DNA from: Candidatus Poribacteria bacterium
Lineage (GTDB): Bacteria > Abyssobacteria > SURF-5
Assembly (NCBI GenBank): GCA_016215705.1
Contig: JACRIR010000161.1
Span: 1-53,138 of the forward strand
Length of the DNA: 53,138 nucleotides
Direction of reading: 5' to 3'
Shown here: piece by piece, positions 6,209 to 13,704 of the stretch
Layout of the letters: each line of letters opens with the position of its first letter
How positions within the stretch are numbered: position 1 is the stretch's first letter
Made by a program: the position numbers and the translations under genes
Notes under the pieces: generated by a model
What the model saw: only the letters and a program-made list of their open reading frames with translations
Database searches by the model: none
What the model was told of the DNA's origin: nothing

Positions 6209-7339
6209 ATGAATTATGATTTCAGCGAGCGGGAAACGGCATTTTTCTCGCAAATTGACGAGTTGATGCAGTCGCTGGCCGAGGCCGGGGATTCAGACAG
6301 GGGCGACACGGGCGCAGTCGGACATCGTCTTCGCCACGCACTGAAGCGGCTTGCTGAGACCCCATATCTGAAGCTGGGACTCCAAGCGCAAGAGGGCCTG
6401 GACGGCCCAAGCCTGATGCGCGCCATGGAGATTGTGTCGAGCCTGGCGCCGTCTCTGTTTCTTTCCGTCGAAATGAGCGCGCGCGTCTTTGGACGCATAC
6501 TGAGCACATGGGGAAATGCAGAGCAGAAGGAGAGATGGCTCGCGCCCTTGCTCAAGGGCGAAATTGTGGGCGCCCTGGCTCTTTCCGAAGACTCTCTGAA
6601 CGTGGAAAACGAGCCGCTAAAGACAAAAGCAAAGGCGGAAGGCGATGCAGTGGTCATCAATGGCCGGAAGCAATATGTAGTTAATGGGCCGGTGGCCGAC
6701 TGGATTGCCGTCGCCGGCGCTATCGAGGACAAAAACGCGATTTTCCTGATCGAGAAAAATGCCGCCGGGTTGCGGCTCGGAGATCGTATTGCGACGGTCG
6801 GCTACGAAGGCGCTGCCATATGTGGCCTGTCGCTGGAGAACTGCCGGATTCGCGCCGACCGGGTTGTCGGACGCTTCGAGCCCAAAGAGGGCTTGGGCAA
6901 GATTCGTTTGTGGGAAAACCAGGTGATTGTCGGCGCAAGCCTTGGTCTCATGAAAGCAGCATTCGAATCGGCGAAGGATTACGCAAAAAGCCATGAGAGC
7001 GGCGCCAAGCCCGTGATAGCATATCAAGAGGTTGGCTTCAAGTTAGCCGAGATGCTGACGCTGTTGCAGACTTCCCAACTGCTTGCCTGTCGCGCCGCCT
7101 GGACGGCGGAACATATGCCTGAAGAGGCAGACTCGCTCACCCTTTGCGCCAAAGTCTTCTGCACGGAGGCTTCGGAAGACGTGGCCGGAAAGGCGCTTCA
7201 GATTCTGGCGGGCGCGGGGTATGTTTCCGGCAATGCGGCAGAGCGGGCTTATCGGTGCGCCAAGTACGGGCAGATCGCGGGCACATCGACGGAGATAGCG
7301 CGGGTAAGGATCGGCGATTGTGCCCTCGAGAAACCGTAG
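6209..7339 (+). CDS. Acyl-CoA dehydrogenase-like protein (second of a pair)
   Basis: The protein has 376 residues from ATG 6209, which follows a strong GGGAGGAG site at 6195-6202; the in-frame ATG at 6191 would lie within that site. The family architecture is kept, with GALALSEDSLNVENEPLKTK in place of the usual TEPxAGSD loop, a middle domain with KQYVVNGPVADWIAVAG, and a C-terminal helix set ending YGQIAGTSTEIARVRIG. The flavin/substrate loop and the catalytic-Glu region (GTST without a preceding Glu) are both unusual, so this may be the non-catalytic or regulatory partner of the preceding gene. Two-gene acyl-CoA dehydrogenases that assemble as alpha2beta2 are known, for example in pimelate and steroid degradation. 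The substrate is unknown. Confidence 0.85.
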   Translation: MNYDFSERETAFFSQIDELMQSLAEAGDSDRGDTGAVGHRLRHALKRLAETPYLKLGLQAQEGLDGPSLMRAMEIVSSLAPSLFLSVEMSARVFGRILSTWGNAEQKERWLAPLLKGEIVGALALSEDSLNVENEPLKTKAKAEGDAVVINGRKQYVVNGPVADWIAVAGAIEDKNAIFLIEKNAAGLRLGDRIATVGYEGAAICGLSLENCRIRADRVVGRFEPKEGLGKIRLWENQVIVGASLGLMKAAFESAKDYAKSHESGAKPVIAYQEVGFKLAEMLTLLQTSQLLACRAAWTAEHMPEEADSLTLCAKVFCTEASEDVAGKALQILAGAGYVSGNAAERAYRCAKYGQIAGTSTEIARVRIGDCALEKP

Positions 7340-7510
7340 CACGGCAGAGCCGCAACCAACCAACATATATCGGGCGCGATGAATCGCGCCCCTACAGCGT
7401 TTCTTGATTCATGCCTGTAGGGGCGCAATTCATTGCGCCCATGTGATTGGCATGCAAGGCGTCACCAGAAATCAAGACACAAACTTAGGAAATTAAATGT
7501 GAGTAGTATA
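7337..7510. repeat. Dispersed repeat A, copy 1
   Basis: This is an element of about 170 bases shared with 11955-12125 and 25575-25812. A left part (GCRNAGCCGCAACCAA) leads to the palindrome GGGCGCGATGAATCGCGCCC, then CCCCTAC, a short spacer TTCTTGATTCATGCCT, GTAGGGG and a second palindrome GGGGCGCAATTCATTGCGCC. A tail with GACAC and a closing GTGAGTAGT word follows. CCCCTAC and GTAGGGG can pair to make a two-armed structure. It fills the gap between the acyl-CoA dehydrogenase pair and the GTPase. Confidence 0.8.
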
Positions 7511-7552
7511 GGGGTCACTGACCCTGCAAACTGAAGAGTGGGAGCATTACCC

Positions 7553-8542
7553 GTGCCTGCGAATCTTACTCCTGATTACCTGGAAGCGGAAAGGGCTTAT
7601 AAGGAGGCGAAGACGCCCTCGGAGAGAATGGAGTGCCTCGAGCGAATGCTGAGCACCATTCCGAAGCACAAGGGCACCGAGAAAATGCAGGCGGACATCA
7701 AGCGCCGAATTGCCCAGATCAAAGACAAGATGGAGCATGAGCGTTCGCAGAAACGAGGCGGGCCTTCGCTCGTGGTCAAGAGGGAGGGAGCAGGCAAGGT
7801 TGTTCTGGTAGGCCCGCCAAACACCGGCAAATCGCAACTCATTTGTTCATTCACCAACGCCAAACCCGAGGTCGCTCCATATCCGTTCACCACTCGCGCG
7901 CCGGTTCCCGCGATGATGCCTTTTGAAGACGTGTTCATCCAACTGGTCGAGTTGCCGGCTCTCTCCGAGGATCATTTCGAGCCTGCGACCGGCGACAACG
8001 TTCGCAACGCGGACCTTGCCCTCGTCGTGGCTGACCTCGCGTCGGCCGACCCGCTCGCACAAGTGACCTCGACGCTCCAGTTGCTCGAGCGCGTAAAAAT
8101 AAAACTGTCGCGGACGGGTTCAGTCGAGGGACTTGAGCCCGGCTGGTCAGTCAAGAAGGCGCTTATCGTCGCCAACAAATGCGACTGCGATGAAGACAGC
8201 GCGCTGTTGTCTCTGATGAAGGAGTTGTGGGAGGGCGATCTCCCGATACTTGCCATATCCGCGGAAAAGGGTCGGAACCTTGAGAGCCTCCGGAGTGAGA
8301 TTTTTCAAAGCCTCGAAATCATCCGAGTCTACTCGAAAGCGCCGGGCAAATCTTTGCACAAGGATACGCCGTTCACGCTCAAGGTGGGCAGCACGCTCCT
8401 GGATTTCGCGGCTGCCGTCCACAAGGATTTCGCTGAGAACTTGAAGCACGGGAGGGTCTGGGGCAGCGTAGCGTTCCCCGGACAAAACGTGTCCTCTGAC
8501 TATGTTCTGGCCGACGGCGACATAGTCGAGTTGCATACGTAG
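7553..8542 (+). CDS. OBG/DRG-type GTPase with C-terminal TGS domain
   Basis: The protein has about 329 residues from GTG 7553, preceded by GGGAG at 7539-7543. An in-frame GTG at 7538 overlaps that site and is less likely. An N-terminal helical segment (about 5-65) precedes the GTPase domain: P-loop GPPNTGKSQ, G4 motif NKCD and a G5-like SAEKG are clear. The usual DxPG of G3 reads VELPAL, so hydrolysis may be unusual. The last ~70 residues form a TGS domain ending GRVWGSVAFPGQNVSSDYVL and ADGDIVELHT. DRG and OBG family GTPases act on ribosomes or translation factors, and a similar role is likely. No operon partner is evident. Confidence 0.85.
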   Translation: MPANLTPDYLEAERAYKEAKTPSERMECLERMLSTIPKHKGTEKMQADIKRRIAQIKDKMEHERSQKRGGPSLVVKREGAGKVVLVGPPNTGKSQLICSFTNAKPEVAPYPFTTRAPVPAMMPFEDVFIQLVELPALSEDHFEPATGDNVRNADLALVVADLASADPLAQVTSTLQLLERVKIKLSRTGSVEGLEPGWSVKKALIVANKCDCDEDSALLSLMKELWEGDLPILAISAEKGRNLESLRSEIFQSLEIIRVYSKAPGKSLHKDTPFTLKVGSTLLDFAAAVHKDFAENLKHGRVWGSVAFPGQNVSSDYVLADGDIVELHT

Positions 8543-8767
8543 TAGAACAGAGAATGCCTCGCCGTCCGCATCTGTAACCCTGCGCTACTCGCAACAACAT
8601 CTCTGGTTGCCGCTATCCCATACCGTATGACCTGCGGGTAGGTCTATCTTGATAGAATCGGTCGGAGATGTCATATTGACTCCAGAGGTCGATATACTGT
8701 CTAACTAACCATTTCCGTGCCGACAGTGGCTACGGAAAGGAATATGGGTTCCCGAAGCCCCGAAAAG

Positions 8768-8830
8768 ATTGTGCGAACAAATGGCGCCTACAGAACCCCA
8801 TCCTGGTTCGCCAATTACGGGGCAGGCTAT
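8768..8830 (+). repeat. Dispersed repeat C, copy 1
   Basis: ATTGTGCGAACAAATGGCGC, CCTACAGAACCCC and GCCAATTACGGGGCAGGCT match, with changes, segments at 32445-32505, 20925-20975 and 27098-27170 and, in reverse orientation, about 13270-13385. Otherwise 8543-8946 holds only the Rrf2-gene promoter. Confidence 0.55.
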
Positions 8831-8867
8831 TTCCACCCATTTCCAGATGCTTCATTTCTTGTCCGGC

Positions 8868-8913
8868 TTGACAAAGGCATGGCTTGGTGTTAGAATCATG
8901 ACCAAGTTGGTCA
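8868..8913 (+). promoter_or_regulatory. Promoter and Rrf2-type operator of the sulfur-relay locus
   Basis: TTGACA (8868-8873) and TAGAAT (8891-8896) are spaced by exactly 17 bases. Three bases downstream of the -10 lies a perfect palindrome TGACCAA-G-TTGGTCA (8899-8913) that covers the expected transcription start. Its place 33 bases before the Rrf2-family gene makes it the probable autoregulatory operator. The promoter is visible directly; the binding protein is inferred. Confidence 0.8.
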
Positions 8914-8946
8914 ACATAGTGAACTCAACCGGAGTCCGGTGAATCA

Positions 8947-9387
8947 ATGAAAGTCTCAGCTAAGGGCGATTATGCCTGCCGAGCGCTTCTCGATCTGGCG
9001 CTCAACTATGACAGCCAGACGCCGGTGCACATAACGGAGATCGCGGAACGACAAGGAATCCCCAGAAAATACCTTGTGCAGATTCTCATATTGCTCAAGG
9101 GCGCAGGGTTGGTTAAGAGCAAGCGCGGGGTGGAAGGCGGGTATATGCTGTCGAGGCCGCCTGTTGAGATAACCCTGGGAGAAGTAGTGAGATTGGTTGA
9201 CGGCCCAATCCTCCCCCTCAAGTGTACCATGGATGACGAGTCCGCGACATGTGACCGGAAGCCGATATGCGGCTTTCATCCGATCTGGGAGTCGGTGAGA
9301 GACTCGATCTCCGACATTATCGACAATCTCACGTATGAGGATATATGCAAGAGAACTCGCGAAAAGGAGCAGATGTACTACATATAA
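8947..9387 (+). CDS. Rrf2-family (IscR/CymR-like) transcriptional regulator
   Basis: The protein has 146 residues. An N-terminal winged helix (MKVSAKGDYACRALLDLAL to about residue 75, with ITEIAERQGIPRKYLVQIL and GVEGGYMLSRPP) is followed by a loop with three cysteines in CTMDDESATCDRKPIC and a dimerisation helix. Three clustered Cys in this loop bind an Fe-S cluster in IscR, NsrR and RsrR. CymR, which controls cysteine metabolism, shares the fold. The position at the head of a sulfur-transfer locus, behind a palindromic operator, suggests control by sulfur or Fe-S status. The ATG start leaves a leader of about 43 bases. Family assignment is sure; the signal is inferred. Confidence 0.92.
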   Translation: MKVSAKGDYACRALLDLALNYDSQTPVHITEIAERQGIPRKYLVQILILLKGAGLVKSKRGVEGGYMLSRPPVEITLGEVVRLVDGPILPLKCTMDDESATCDRKPICGFHPIWESVRDSISDIIDNLTYEDICKRTREKEQMYYI

Positions 9388-9456
9388 GGACGGGAGCCGG
9401 TATGGACAGGCTGGAAGATGAAACGCATAATAGTGGTCAGAAGAGGAGGTCAATTT

Positions 9457-9729
9457 ATGACGACGGTTCGCATTCCAACACCACTTCGCAGATTCACGAA
9501 CGGGGCTGAGGATGTGCCCGCGACGGGAGCAACGGTGGCCGAGGTCATCGAGGACCTCGACCGCAACTATGCGGGCATGAAGGCGAGACTCTGTGAGTCC
9601 GACGGCAACGTGCGCCGTTTTGTCAACATCTACATTAATGATGAGGACATCCGCTTTTTGCAGCAGTTGCAGACACCCGTCAGAGACGGCGACGAGCTTT
9701 CGATAATCCCGGCAATCGCTGGCGGATGA
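9457..9729 (+). CDS. ThiS/MoaD/CysO-like ubiquitin-fold sulfur carrier
   Basis: The protein has 90 residues from ATG 9457, which follows a strong AGAGGAGG site at 9442-9449. It has the beta-grasp carrier pattern: VRIPTPLRRFTNG at the start, ATVAEVIEDLDRNYAGM in the helix, RFVNIYINDEDIR, and the closing DGDELSIIPAIAGG. The C-terminal Gly-Gly is the site adenylated by an E1-like enzyme and converted to a thiocarboxylate. The gene overlaps the following E1-like gene by four bases. With CysM and a JAMM peptidase downstream it most resembles CysO of the mycobacterial cysteine pathway. MoaD-like or ThiS-like use cannot be excluded. Confidence 0.9.
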   Translation: MTTVRIPTPLRRFTNGAEDVPATGATVAEVIEDLDRNYAGMKARLCESDGNVRRFVNIYINDEDIRFLQQLQTPVRDGDELSIIPAIAGG

Positions 9730-10565
9730 ACGGAACCACTCAAATGGAATTCACCGAAGAACAGATAAAGAGGTACAGTCGACACATTATCCTCAAGGAC
9801 GTCGGCGGAAAAGGGCAGAAGAAGCTGATGGACGCCAAGGTGTTAGTCATCGGCGCCGGCGGCCTTGGGTCGCCTTCCGCCTTCTATCTTGCTGCGGCGG
9901 GCGTCGGCGTCATCGGCATACTCGATTTTGACACGGTCGACCTCAGCAACCTTCAGCGGCAGATACTGCACGCTACGAAGGATGTGAACCGTCCGAAAGT
10001 GGAATCAGCAAAGGAAACGCTACAGGCGCTCAATCCCGACGTTCGCGTTATCGTGCACAATGAGCGTTTGACAGCAAGCAATGCATTCCGGATTTTCAAG
10101 GACTACGACGTCATTGTCGACGGCTGTGATAATTTCGTGACGCGCTACCTCACGAACGACGCATGTGTCATGCTCGGCAAGCCGAACGTGCACGGAAGCG
10201 TGCTTCTTTTCGAGGGCCACGTCTCCGTCTTTGACGCTAAGAAAGGCCCGTGTTATCGATGCCAGTATCCGCAACCTCCGCCTCCCGGGATGGTACCCAG
10301 TTGTCAGGAGGCCGGAGTCCTCGGAGTTTTGCCCGGTATCATAGGAACTGCTCAAGCCGTTGAAACTCTGAAGCTTATCATAGGGATCGGCAGCCCGCTC
10401 GTTGGTAGACTGCTTCACTTCGACGCTCTCAATATGAGGTTCCGCGAGTTCAAGCTGCGAAAAGACCCGCTCTGCCCCGTCTGCGGCGATGACCCATCAA
10501 TCACGCAGTTGATCGATTACGAGGAGTTTTGCGGGCTCAGACGCGACGGCGAGGGGGAGGAATAG
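9726..10565 (+). CDS. moeZ: E1-like ThiF/MoeB-family carrier-activating enzyme (first copy)
   Basis: The protein has 279 residues and adenylates the C-terminal Gly of a ubiquitin-like sulfur carrier. It shows the nucleotide-binding VLVIGAGGLGSP (39-50), the QRQILH block, two zinc CxxC pairs (Cys176/179 and Cys250/253) and the catalytic-type Cys193 in PSCQEAGVLG. It lacks the C-terminal rhodanese domain of mycobacterial MoeZ, so persulfide sulfur must come from another protein, perhaps TusA or DsrEFH encoded downstream. Its start overlaps the carrier gene by ATGA and its stop is two bases before the cysM-like gene, so the three are tightly coupled. A second start, M7, is possible. The symbol is by analogy only. 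Confidence 0.9.
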   Translation: MNGTTQMEFTEEQIKRYSRHIILKDVGGKGQKKLMDAKVLVIGAGGLGSPSAFYLAAAGVGVIGILDFDTVDLSNLQRQILHATKDVNRPKVESAKETLQALNPDVRVIVHNERLTASNAFRIFKDYDVIVDGCDNFVTRYLTNDACVMLGKPNVHGSVLLFEGHVSVFDAKKGPCYRCQYPQPPPPGMVPSCQEAGVLGVLPGIIGTAQAVETLKLIIGIGSPLVGRLLHFDALNMRFREFKLRKDPLCPVCGDDPSITQLIDYEEFCGLRRDGEGEE

Positions 10566-10567
10566 CG

Positions 10568-11500
10568 ATGGGCAAGCCTGCGCCCGGTCTTGACAATTGC
10601 AGGGCGTGCGAATCCGTGCTCGACTACGTGGGAAATACTCCGCTCATTCGCCTAAAAGGTTTGGAGAGCGAGATCGGCAGGCCGGGTGTCGAGCTATATG
10701 CGAAGGCTGAATGGTTCAACCCGGGTGGTTCAGTCAAGGATCGCGCCGCTCTCCTGATTGTCGAGGACGCCGAGAGGGCCGGCCTGTTAACGCAAGGCAA
10801 GACCATTCTGGAATCCACTTCAGGCAATACGGGCATCGCCCTCGCCATGATCGGCGCGGCCAGGGGATACAAGGTGGATATTGTGATGCCCTCGAATGCG
10901 AGCGAGGAGCGCAAACAAATCATTGAATCGTATGGCGCAAGGATCATCTATTCGAGCCCACTCGAGGGAACAGACGGCGCGCAGAGACTTGCGCACCGCC
11001 TATGCTCTGAGAATCCGAAAAAGTACTTCTATTCGAACCAGTACGGAAACGATTCCAATTGGCGCGCGCACTACGAGGGGACTGGCGTCGAGGTCTATTC
11101 GCAAACTCGCGGACGAATAACGCATTTCGTCGCGGGCGTGGGAACCGGCGGCACGATTATGGGAACGGGTCGCCGGCTCAAAGAATACAACGCGGACATC
11201 AAAGTAATCGCCGTCGGGCCCGCCGAATCGCTCCACGGCATCGAAGGTCTGAAGCACATGGCGACTTCGATAAAGCCGGCAATCTACGATGAAGATTTCC
11301 CCGACGCCAAAGTGAGTGTGCCCACCAACGAGGCCCACAAGTGGGTGCACAGAATGGCCAAAGAGCACGGACTGTTCATCGGGCTTTCGGGTGGGGCAGC
11401 CATTCATGGGGCGTTGAAAGTAGCAAGAAAGCTCTCCTGCGGTGTAGTGGTCACCGTATTGCCCGATACCGGCGCGAGGTACCTGAGCGTTCGGTTCTGA
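10568..11500 (+). CDS. cysM: CysM-like PLP-dependent cysteine synthase
   Basis: The protein has 310 residues from ATG 10568, two bases after the E1-like gene and behind GGGGGAGGAA. It is a beta-family PLP enzyme of the cysteine synthase group: NPGGSVKDRAAL with PLP Lys58, the substrate loop STSGNTGIALAM, and the phosphate-binding GVGTGGTIMGTGR. The usual GLSGGAA segment occurs near the C-terminus. Mycobacterial CysM uses O-phosphoserine and the CysO thiocarboxylate. The gene order here (carrier, E1, synthase, JAMM) repeats that pathway, so a protein-bound sulfur donor is likely. O-acetylserine/sulfide chemistry remains possible. A separate CysK is encoded at 30786. Confidence 0.9.
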   Translation: MGKPAPGLDNCRACESVLDYVGNTPLIRLKGLESEIGRPGVELYAKAEWFNPGGSVKDRAALLIVEDAERAGLLTQGKTILESTSGNTGIALAMIGAARGYKVDIVMPSNASEERKQIIESYGARIIYSSPLEGTDGAQRLAHRLCSENPKKYFYSNQYGNDSNWRAHYEGTGVEVYSQTRGRITHFVAGVGTGGTIMGTGRRLKEYNADIKVIAVGPAESLHGIEGLKHMATSIKPAIYDEDFPDAKVSVPTNEAHKWVHRMAKEHGLFIGLSGGAAIHGALKVARKLSCGVVVTVLPDTGARYLSVRF

Positions 11501-11545
11501 AAAACCGTGCGCCAGAAACGAGGGCCCGGGAGCCAAACCTGATAT

Positions 11546-12034
11546 ATGCTCATTATTTCAAAGAAAATTCTGGATGATATACTTGCCCACTCGAAGGAGA
11601 CGTATCCTGAGGAGTGTTGCGGAATCCTGGTCGGCCGCGACGAGGCCGGCAAACGGGTCGTCACTGAATCTTACCGCGCGAGAAACGTGAGCGAAGGTCG
11701 TAAGCACGACCGGTACCTGATTGACGAGAAGAAGCTGATCGAAGTGATGAAGGCGACACGTGGGCTCTCGGTGGACGTGGTTGGATTCTACCATTCGCAT
11801 CCCGACTACCCGAGCCGCCCGTCCGGGTATGATACCGAGACCGCCGCCTGGCCCGGATACTCATATATGATAGTGTCGGTAGCGAAGGAAAAGGTTGTTT
11901 CCTTCCAGTCGTGGGTCATGCCCGACGGAGCGAATGCTTTTGAGGAAGAACCCATAGATGCCGCAGCGCAGCATGACCGCAACCAAGAAATAAACATCGG
12001 GCGCGATGAATCGCGCCCCTACGGAAATTCTTGA
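11546..12034 (+). CDS. mec: JAMM (Mec+-like) metallopeptidase
   Basis: The protein has 162 residues. The JAMM zinc site is complete: Glu in EECCG (22-23), HSHP with His83 and His85, and Asp96 in the spaced HxHx10D signature. Mec+ in mycobacteria hydrolyses the CysO-cysteine adduct made by CysM to release cysteine and regenerate the carrier; the adjacent carrier, E1 and CysM-like genes fit that role. The last ~25 residues (from about 138) are the translation of repeat A copy 2, whose TGA serves as stop. The natural C-terminus was therefore probably shorter and has been replaced. The catalytic domain itself is untouched. Confidence 0.88.
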   Translation: MLIISKKILDDILAHSKETYPEECCGILVGRDEAGKRVVTESYRARNVSEGRKHDRYLIDEKKLIEVMKATRGLSVDVVGFYHSHPDYPSRPSGYDTETAAWPGYSYMIVSVAKEKVVSFQSWVMPDGANAFEEEPIDAAAQHDRNQEINIGRDESRPYGNS

Positions 12035-12125
12035 TTCATGCCTGTAGGGGCGCAATTCATTGCGCCCATGCGGGTTTCGGGCAAGGTGTCGTAAGAAACC
12101 ACGACACGAATTCAAAAGACTAACA
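11955..12125. repeat. Dispersed repeat A, copy 2
   Basis: This is an element of the same layout as 7337-7510, with the two GGGCGCGATGAATCGCGCCC and GGGGCGCAATTCATTGCGCC type palindromes, the TTCTTGATTCATGCCT spacer and a CACGACACGAATTC tail. It overlaps the 3' end of the JAMM gene and occupies the joint before dsrE, so it may separate two transcripts. Confidence 0.8.
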
Positions 12126-12145
12126 GTAAGCAACACAGAGGTGGA

Positions 12146-12466
12146 ATGAGCATGAGCGAAAAGAAGAAATTGGGTATTCTTCTCACAACCAGCCCGGAGC
12201 ATGCGAACACTCAGAGTGTCATAAGAATCGCCGAGGCAGCCCTCAAGAAAGACGTAGAGGTTCGCATCTTCTTGATGTGCGACGGAGTGTTCAACTGCAA
12301 CCAGGTTCCACTCTTGAACCTGCTCGACAAAGGCGCCAAGATTTGTTTGTGCCAGCAGAATCTGAATGAGAGATTTCAGGACGAGGCAAACGGGATCACG
12401 CTGGGAAGTCAGTATGACTTCGCGAGCAACGTCCGGGATATGGACAGGATACTTGCTTTCTGCTGA
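12146..12466 (+). CDS. dsrE: DsrE/TusD-like sulfur-relay protein
   Basis: The protein has 106 residues with the DsrE fold: LGILLTTSPEHANTQSVIRI, then DVEVRIFLMCDGVFNC and NLLDKGAKICLCQQNLNERF. In DsrE and TusD a conserved Cys in the helix after the fourth strand carries the persulfide; Cys67 or Cys69 in KICLC occupies that place. DsrE-F-H hetero-hexamers accept sulfur from TusA and pass it on, in sulfur oxidation or in tRNA thiolation. DsrF and DsrH homologs follow after 3 and 14 bases. Starts at 12146 or 12152 are both possible. No dsrAB or dsrC is in the window, so direction of flow is open. Confidence 0.85.
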   Translation: MSMSEKKKLGILLTTSPEHANTQSVIRIAEAALKKDVEVRIFLMCDGVFNCNQVPLLNLLDKGAKICLCQQNLNERFQDEANGITLGSQYDFASNVRDMDRILAFC

Positions 12467-12469
12467 ATC

Positions 12470-12814
12470 ATGAAGACCACAGCCGTAATCATATCGCAAT
12501 CGCCATTGAAGACTCTGCGCGTCGCTGAAGCGCTCAGGATGAGCGTCGGACTCACGCTCTGTGATGACGCTGTTCGCATAGTTTTTGTGGACGACGGGGT
12601 ATATACTTTGCTCCATACGGAGCCTGCGCGGGTCGGAATGCCCGAGTATTCGCGCCACGTGAGAACGCTCAAGGACCTCGGCCACGCCATTTATGCGGAA
12701 CGGGAATCATTGGAGGAACGCGGCCTCGAAAGGATTTCTTTCAAGCCGGAGATTGTGTCCCGTGCGGAAGTCATCCGGCTCTTGCTGGATAGCGACGCCG
12801 TGATTAGATACTGA
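12470..12814 (+). CDS. dsrF: DsrF/TusC-like sulfur-relay protein
   Basis: The protein has 114 residues of the DsrE/F family, with ALRMSVGLTLCDDAVRIVFV and VDDGVYTLLH near the middle and a C-terminal helix-strand AEVIRLLLDSDAVIRY. It occupies the middle place of the DsrE-F-H trio, three bases after dsrE and 14 before dsrH. TusC/DsrF is normally a structural partner whose own Cys is not essential, so its role is assembly of the heteromeric sulfur carrier. The call relies on order plus fold-type pattern. Alternative: a second DsrE-like protein. Confidence 0.78.
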   Translation: MKTTAVIISQSPLKTLRVAEALRMSVGLTLCDDAVRIVFVDDGVYTLLHTEPARVGMPEYSRHVRTLKDLGHAIYAERESLEERGLERISFKPEIVSRAEVIRLLLDSDAVIRY

Positions 12815-12828
12815 ATCGGAGAAGAGAA

Positions 12829-13086
12829 GTGAAGGTACTGCATATCATCCGGTCCAACGACGACAGGCTGGCGCATCGGTTCATCGACCAGATCGGCCGG
12901 TTGGACACCTCGGAACAGACAATCTTGATGATCCAGGACGGCGTATACGTCAGGCCCAAAGGCCCGAAAGTCTTTGCATGCGCCGAGGACGTATTGGCCC
13001 GTGGAATCGAGACTGACGTCGCGCTCGTGGACTACGACCGGATCGTAGAGATGGTTTTCGAGGCCGATAAAGTCATAACGTGGTAG
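12829..13086 (+). CDS. dsrH: DsrH/TusB-like sulfur-relay protein
   Basis: The protein has 85 residues from GTG 12829, preceded by a GAAGAG site. The pattern MKVLHIIRSND, QTILMIQDGVYV, then TDVALVDYDRIVEMVFEADK and VITW is that of TusB/DsrH, the smallest subunit of the trio. It completes a DsrE-DsrF-DsrH set in canonical order with short spacings. It is expected to form the 2:2:2 complex in the cytoplasm. No other function is suggested by context. Confidence 0.82.
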   Translation: MKVLHIIRSNDDRLAHRFIDQIGRLDTSEQTILMIQDGVYVRPKGPKVFACAEDVLARGIETDVALVDYDRIVEMVFEADKVITW

Positions 13087-13109
13087 AATCGAGACGAAAG
13101 AAGAAAGGA

Positions 13110-13156
13110 AAATCCCCCTCTTTCCCCCTTTTCCAAAGGGGGAGGAAGGGGGATTT
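13110..13156. repeat. Repeat F hairpin, copy 1
   Basis: AAATCCCCCTCTTTCCCCC and its near complement (AAAGGGGGAGGAAGGGGGATTT type) form a long GC-rich stem with a 3-base loop about 25 bases after dsrH. A related AAATCCCCCC...TTCCCTCTTTGCGAAAGAGGGAA unit lies inside the glycosyltransferase at 32318-32352. It could attenuate transcription in either direction, but it has no long T-run. Confidence 0.6.
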
Positions 13157-13269
13157 GGAATTTAGGGTCCGGGACCTGCAATGTACGACCCGCGCCTAGC
13201 CGGTTGTGTTGTGAAATGATTGCCAAGACCCGCGTTCCAGTTGTATTTGGCAGCCTGTCATGCTACTAT

Positions 13270-13385
13270 ACAACGAGATGCACGAACCTGTCCTCCAACT
13301 CTGTGGGTGCGCATTCATTTGCACGCTGAGCGCAGAAAAAGGCGGGAACTATTGTGCGAATGGATTCTAACCCGCACAGGTTTTC
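13270..13385 (-). repeat. Dispersed repeat C, reversed copy
   Basis: Read on the minus strand this contains GTGCAAATGAATGCGCACCC, ACAGAGTTGGAGGACAGG and an upstream CATTCGCACAATAGTTCC word. These resemble the C copies at 8768 and 32395. It fills most of the 364-base gap between dsrH and tusA. I see no gene there. Confidence 0.45.
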
Positions 13386-13450
13386 CTCGAGGCGCCGATT
13401 GCGGGATAATCTTAAGATGGCAGCTTAAATTGGGAGTTGAAAGAAGATAG

Positions 13451-13702
13451 ATGGAACAGCCGAAACCACAAGTCAAAGCGGACAAGGAAATCAACCTAAA
13501 GGGAGAGGTTTGTCCGTACACGTTCGTCAAATCGAAACTTGCGATCGAGGAAATGCTTCCCGGTCAGGTGCTCCGCGTGATTGTTGATTATGTGCCCGCG
13601 ACCAAGAATGTGCCGAGGAGCATGCAGAACGAAGGCAACAGCGTTCTCGACGTGAGCAAGCTCAACGACAACGATTGGCAGATTGTCGTCCGCAAGGGCT
13701 GA
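13451..13702 (+). CDS. tusA: TusA-family sulfurtransferase/persulfide carrier
   Basis: The protein has 83 residues. It has the two-layer TusA fold: INLKGEVCPYTFVKSKLAIE with the active Cys21, LPGQVLRVIVDYVPATKNVP, and the closing DNDWQIVVRKG. TusA receives a persulfide from cysteine desulfurase and donates it to DsrE/TusD or other acceptors. The motif is CPYTF rather than the CPxP of E. coli TusA; the CPYTF form is common in anaerobes. It ends two bases before the second E1-like gene, which suggests direct sulfur delivery between them. The start is ATG 13451 after a weak AAGAAG site. Confidence 0.9.
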   Translation: MEQPKPQVKADKEINLKGEVCPYTFVKSKLAIEEMLPGQVLRVIVDYVPATKNVPRSMQNEGNSVLDVSKLNDNDWQIVVRKG

Positions 13703-13704
13703 CC

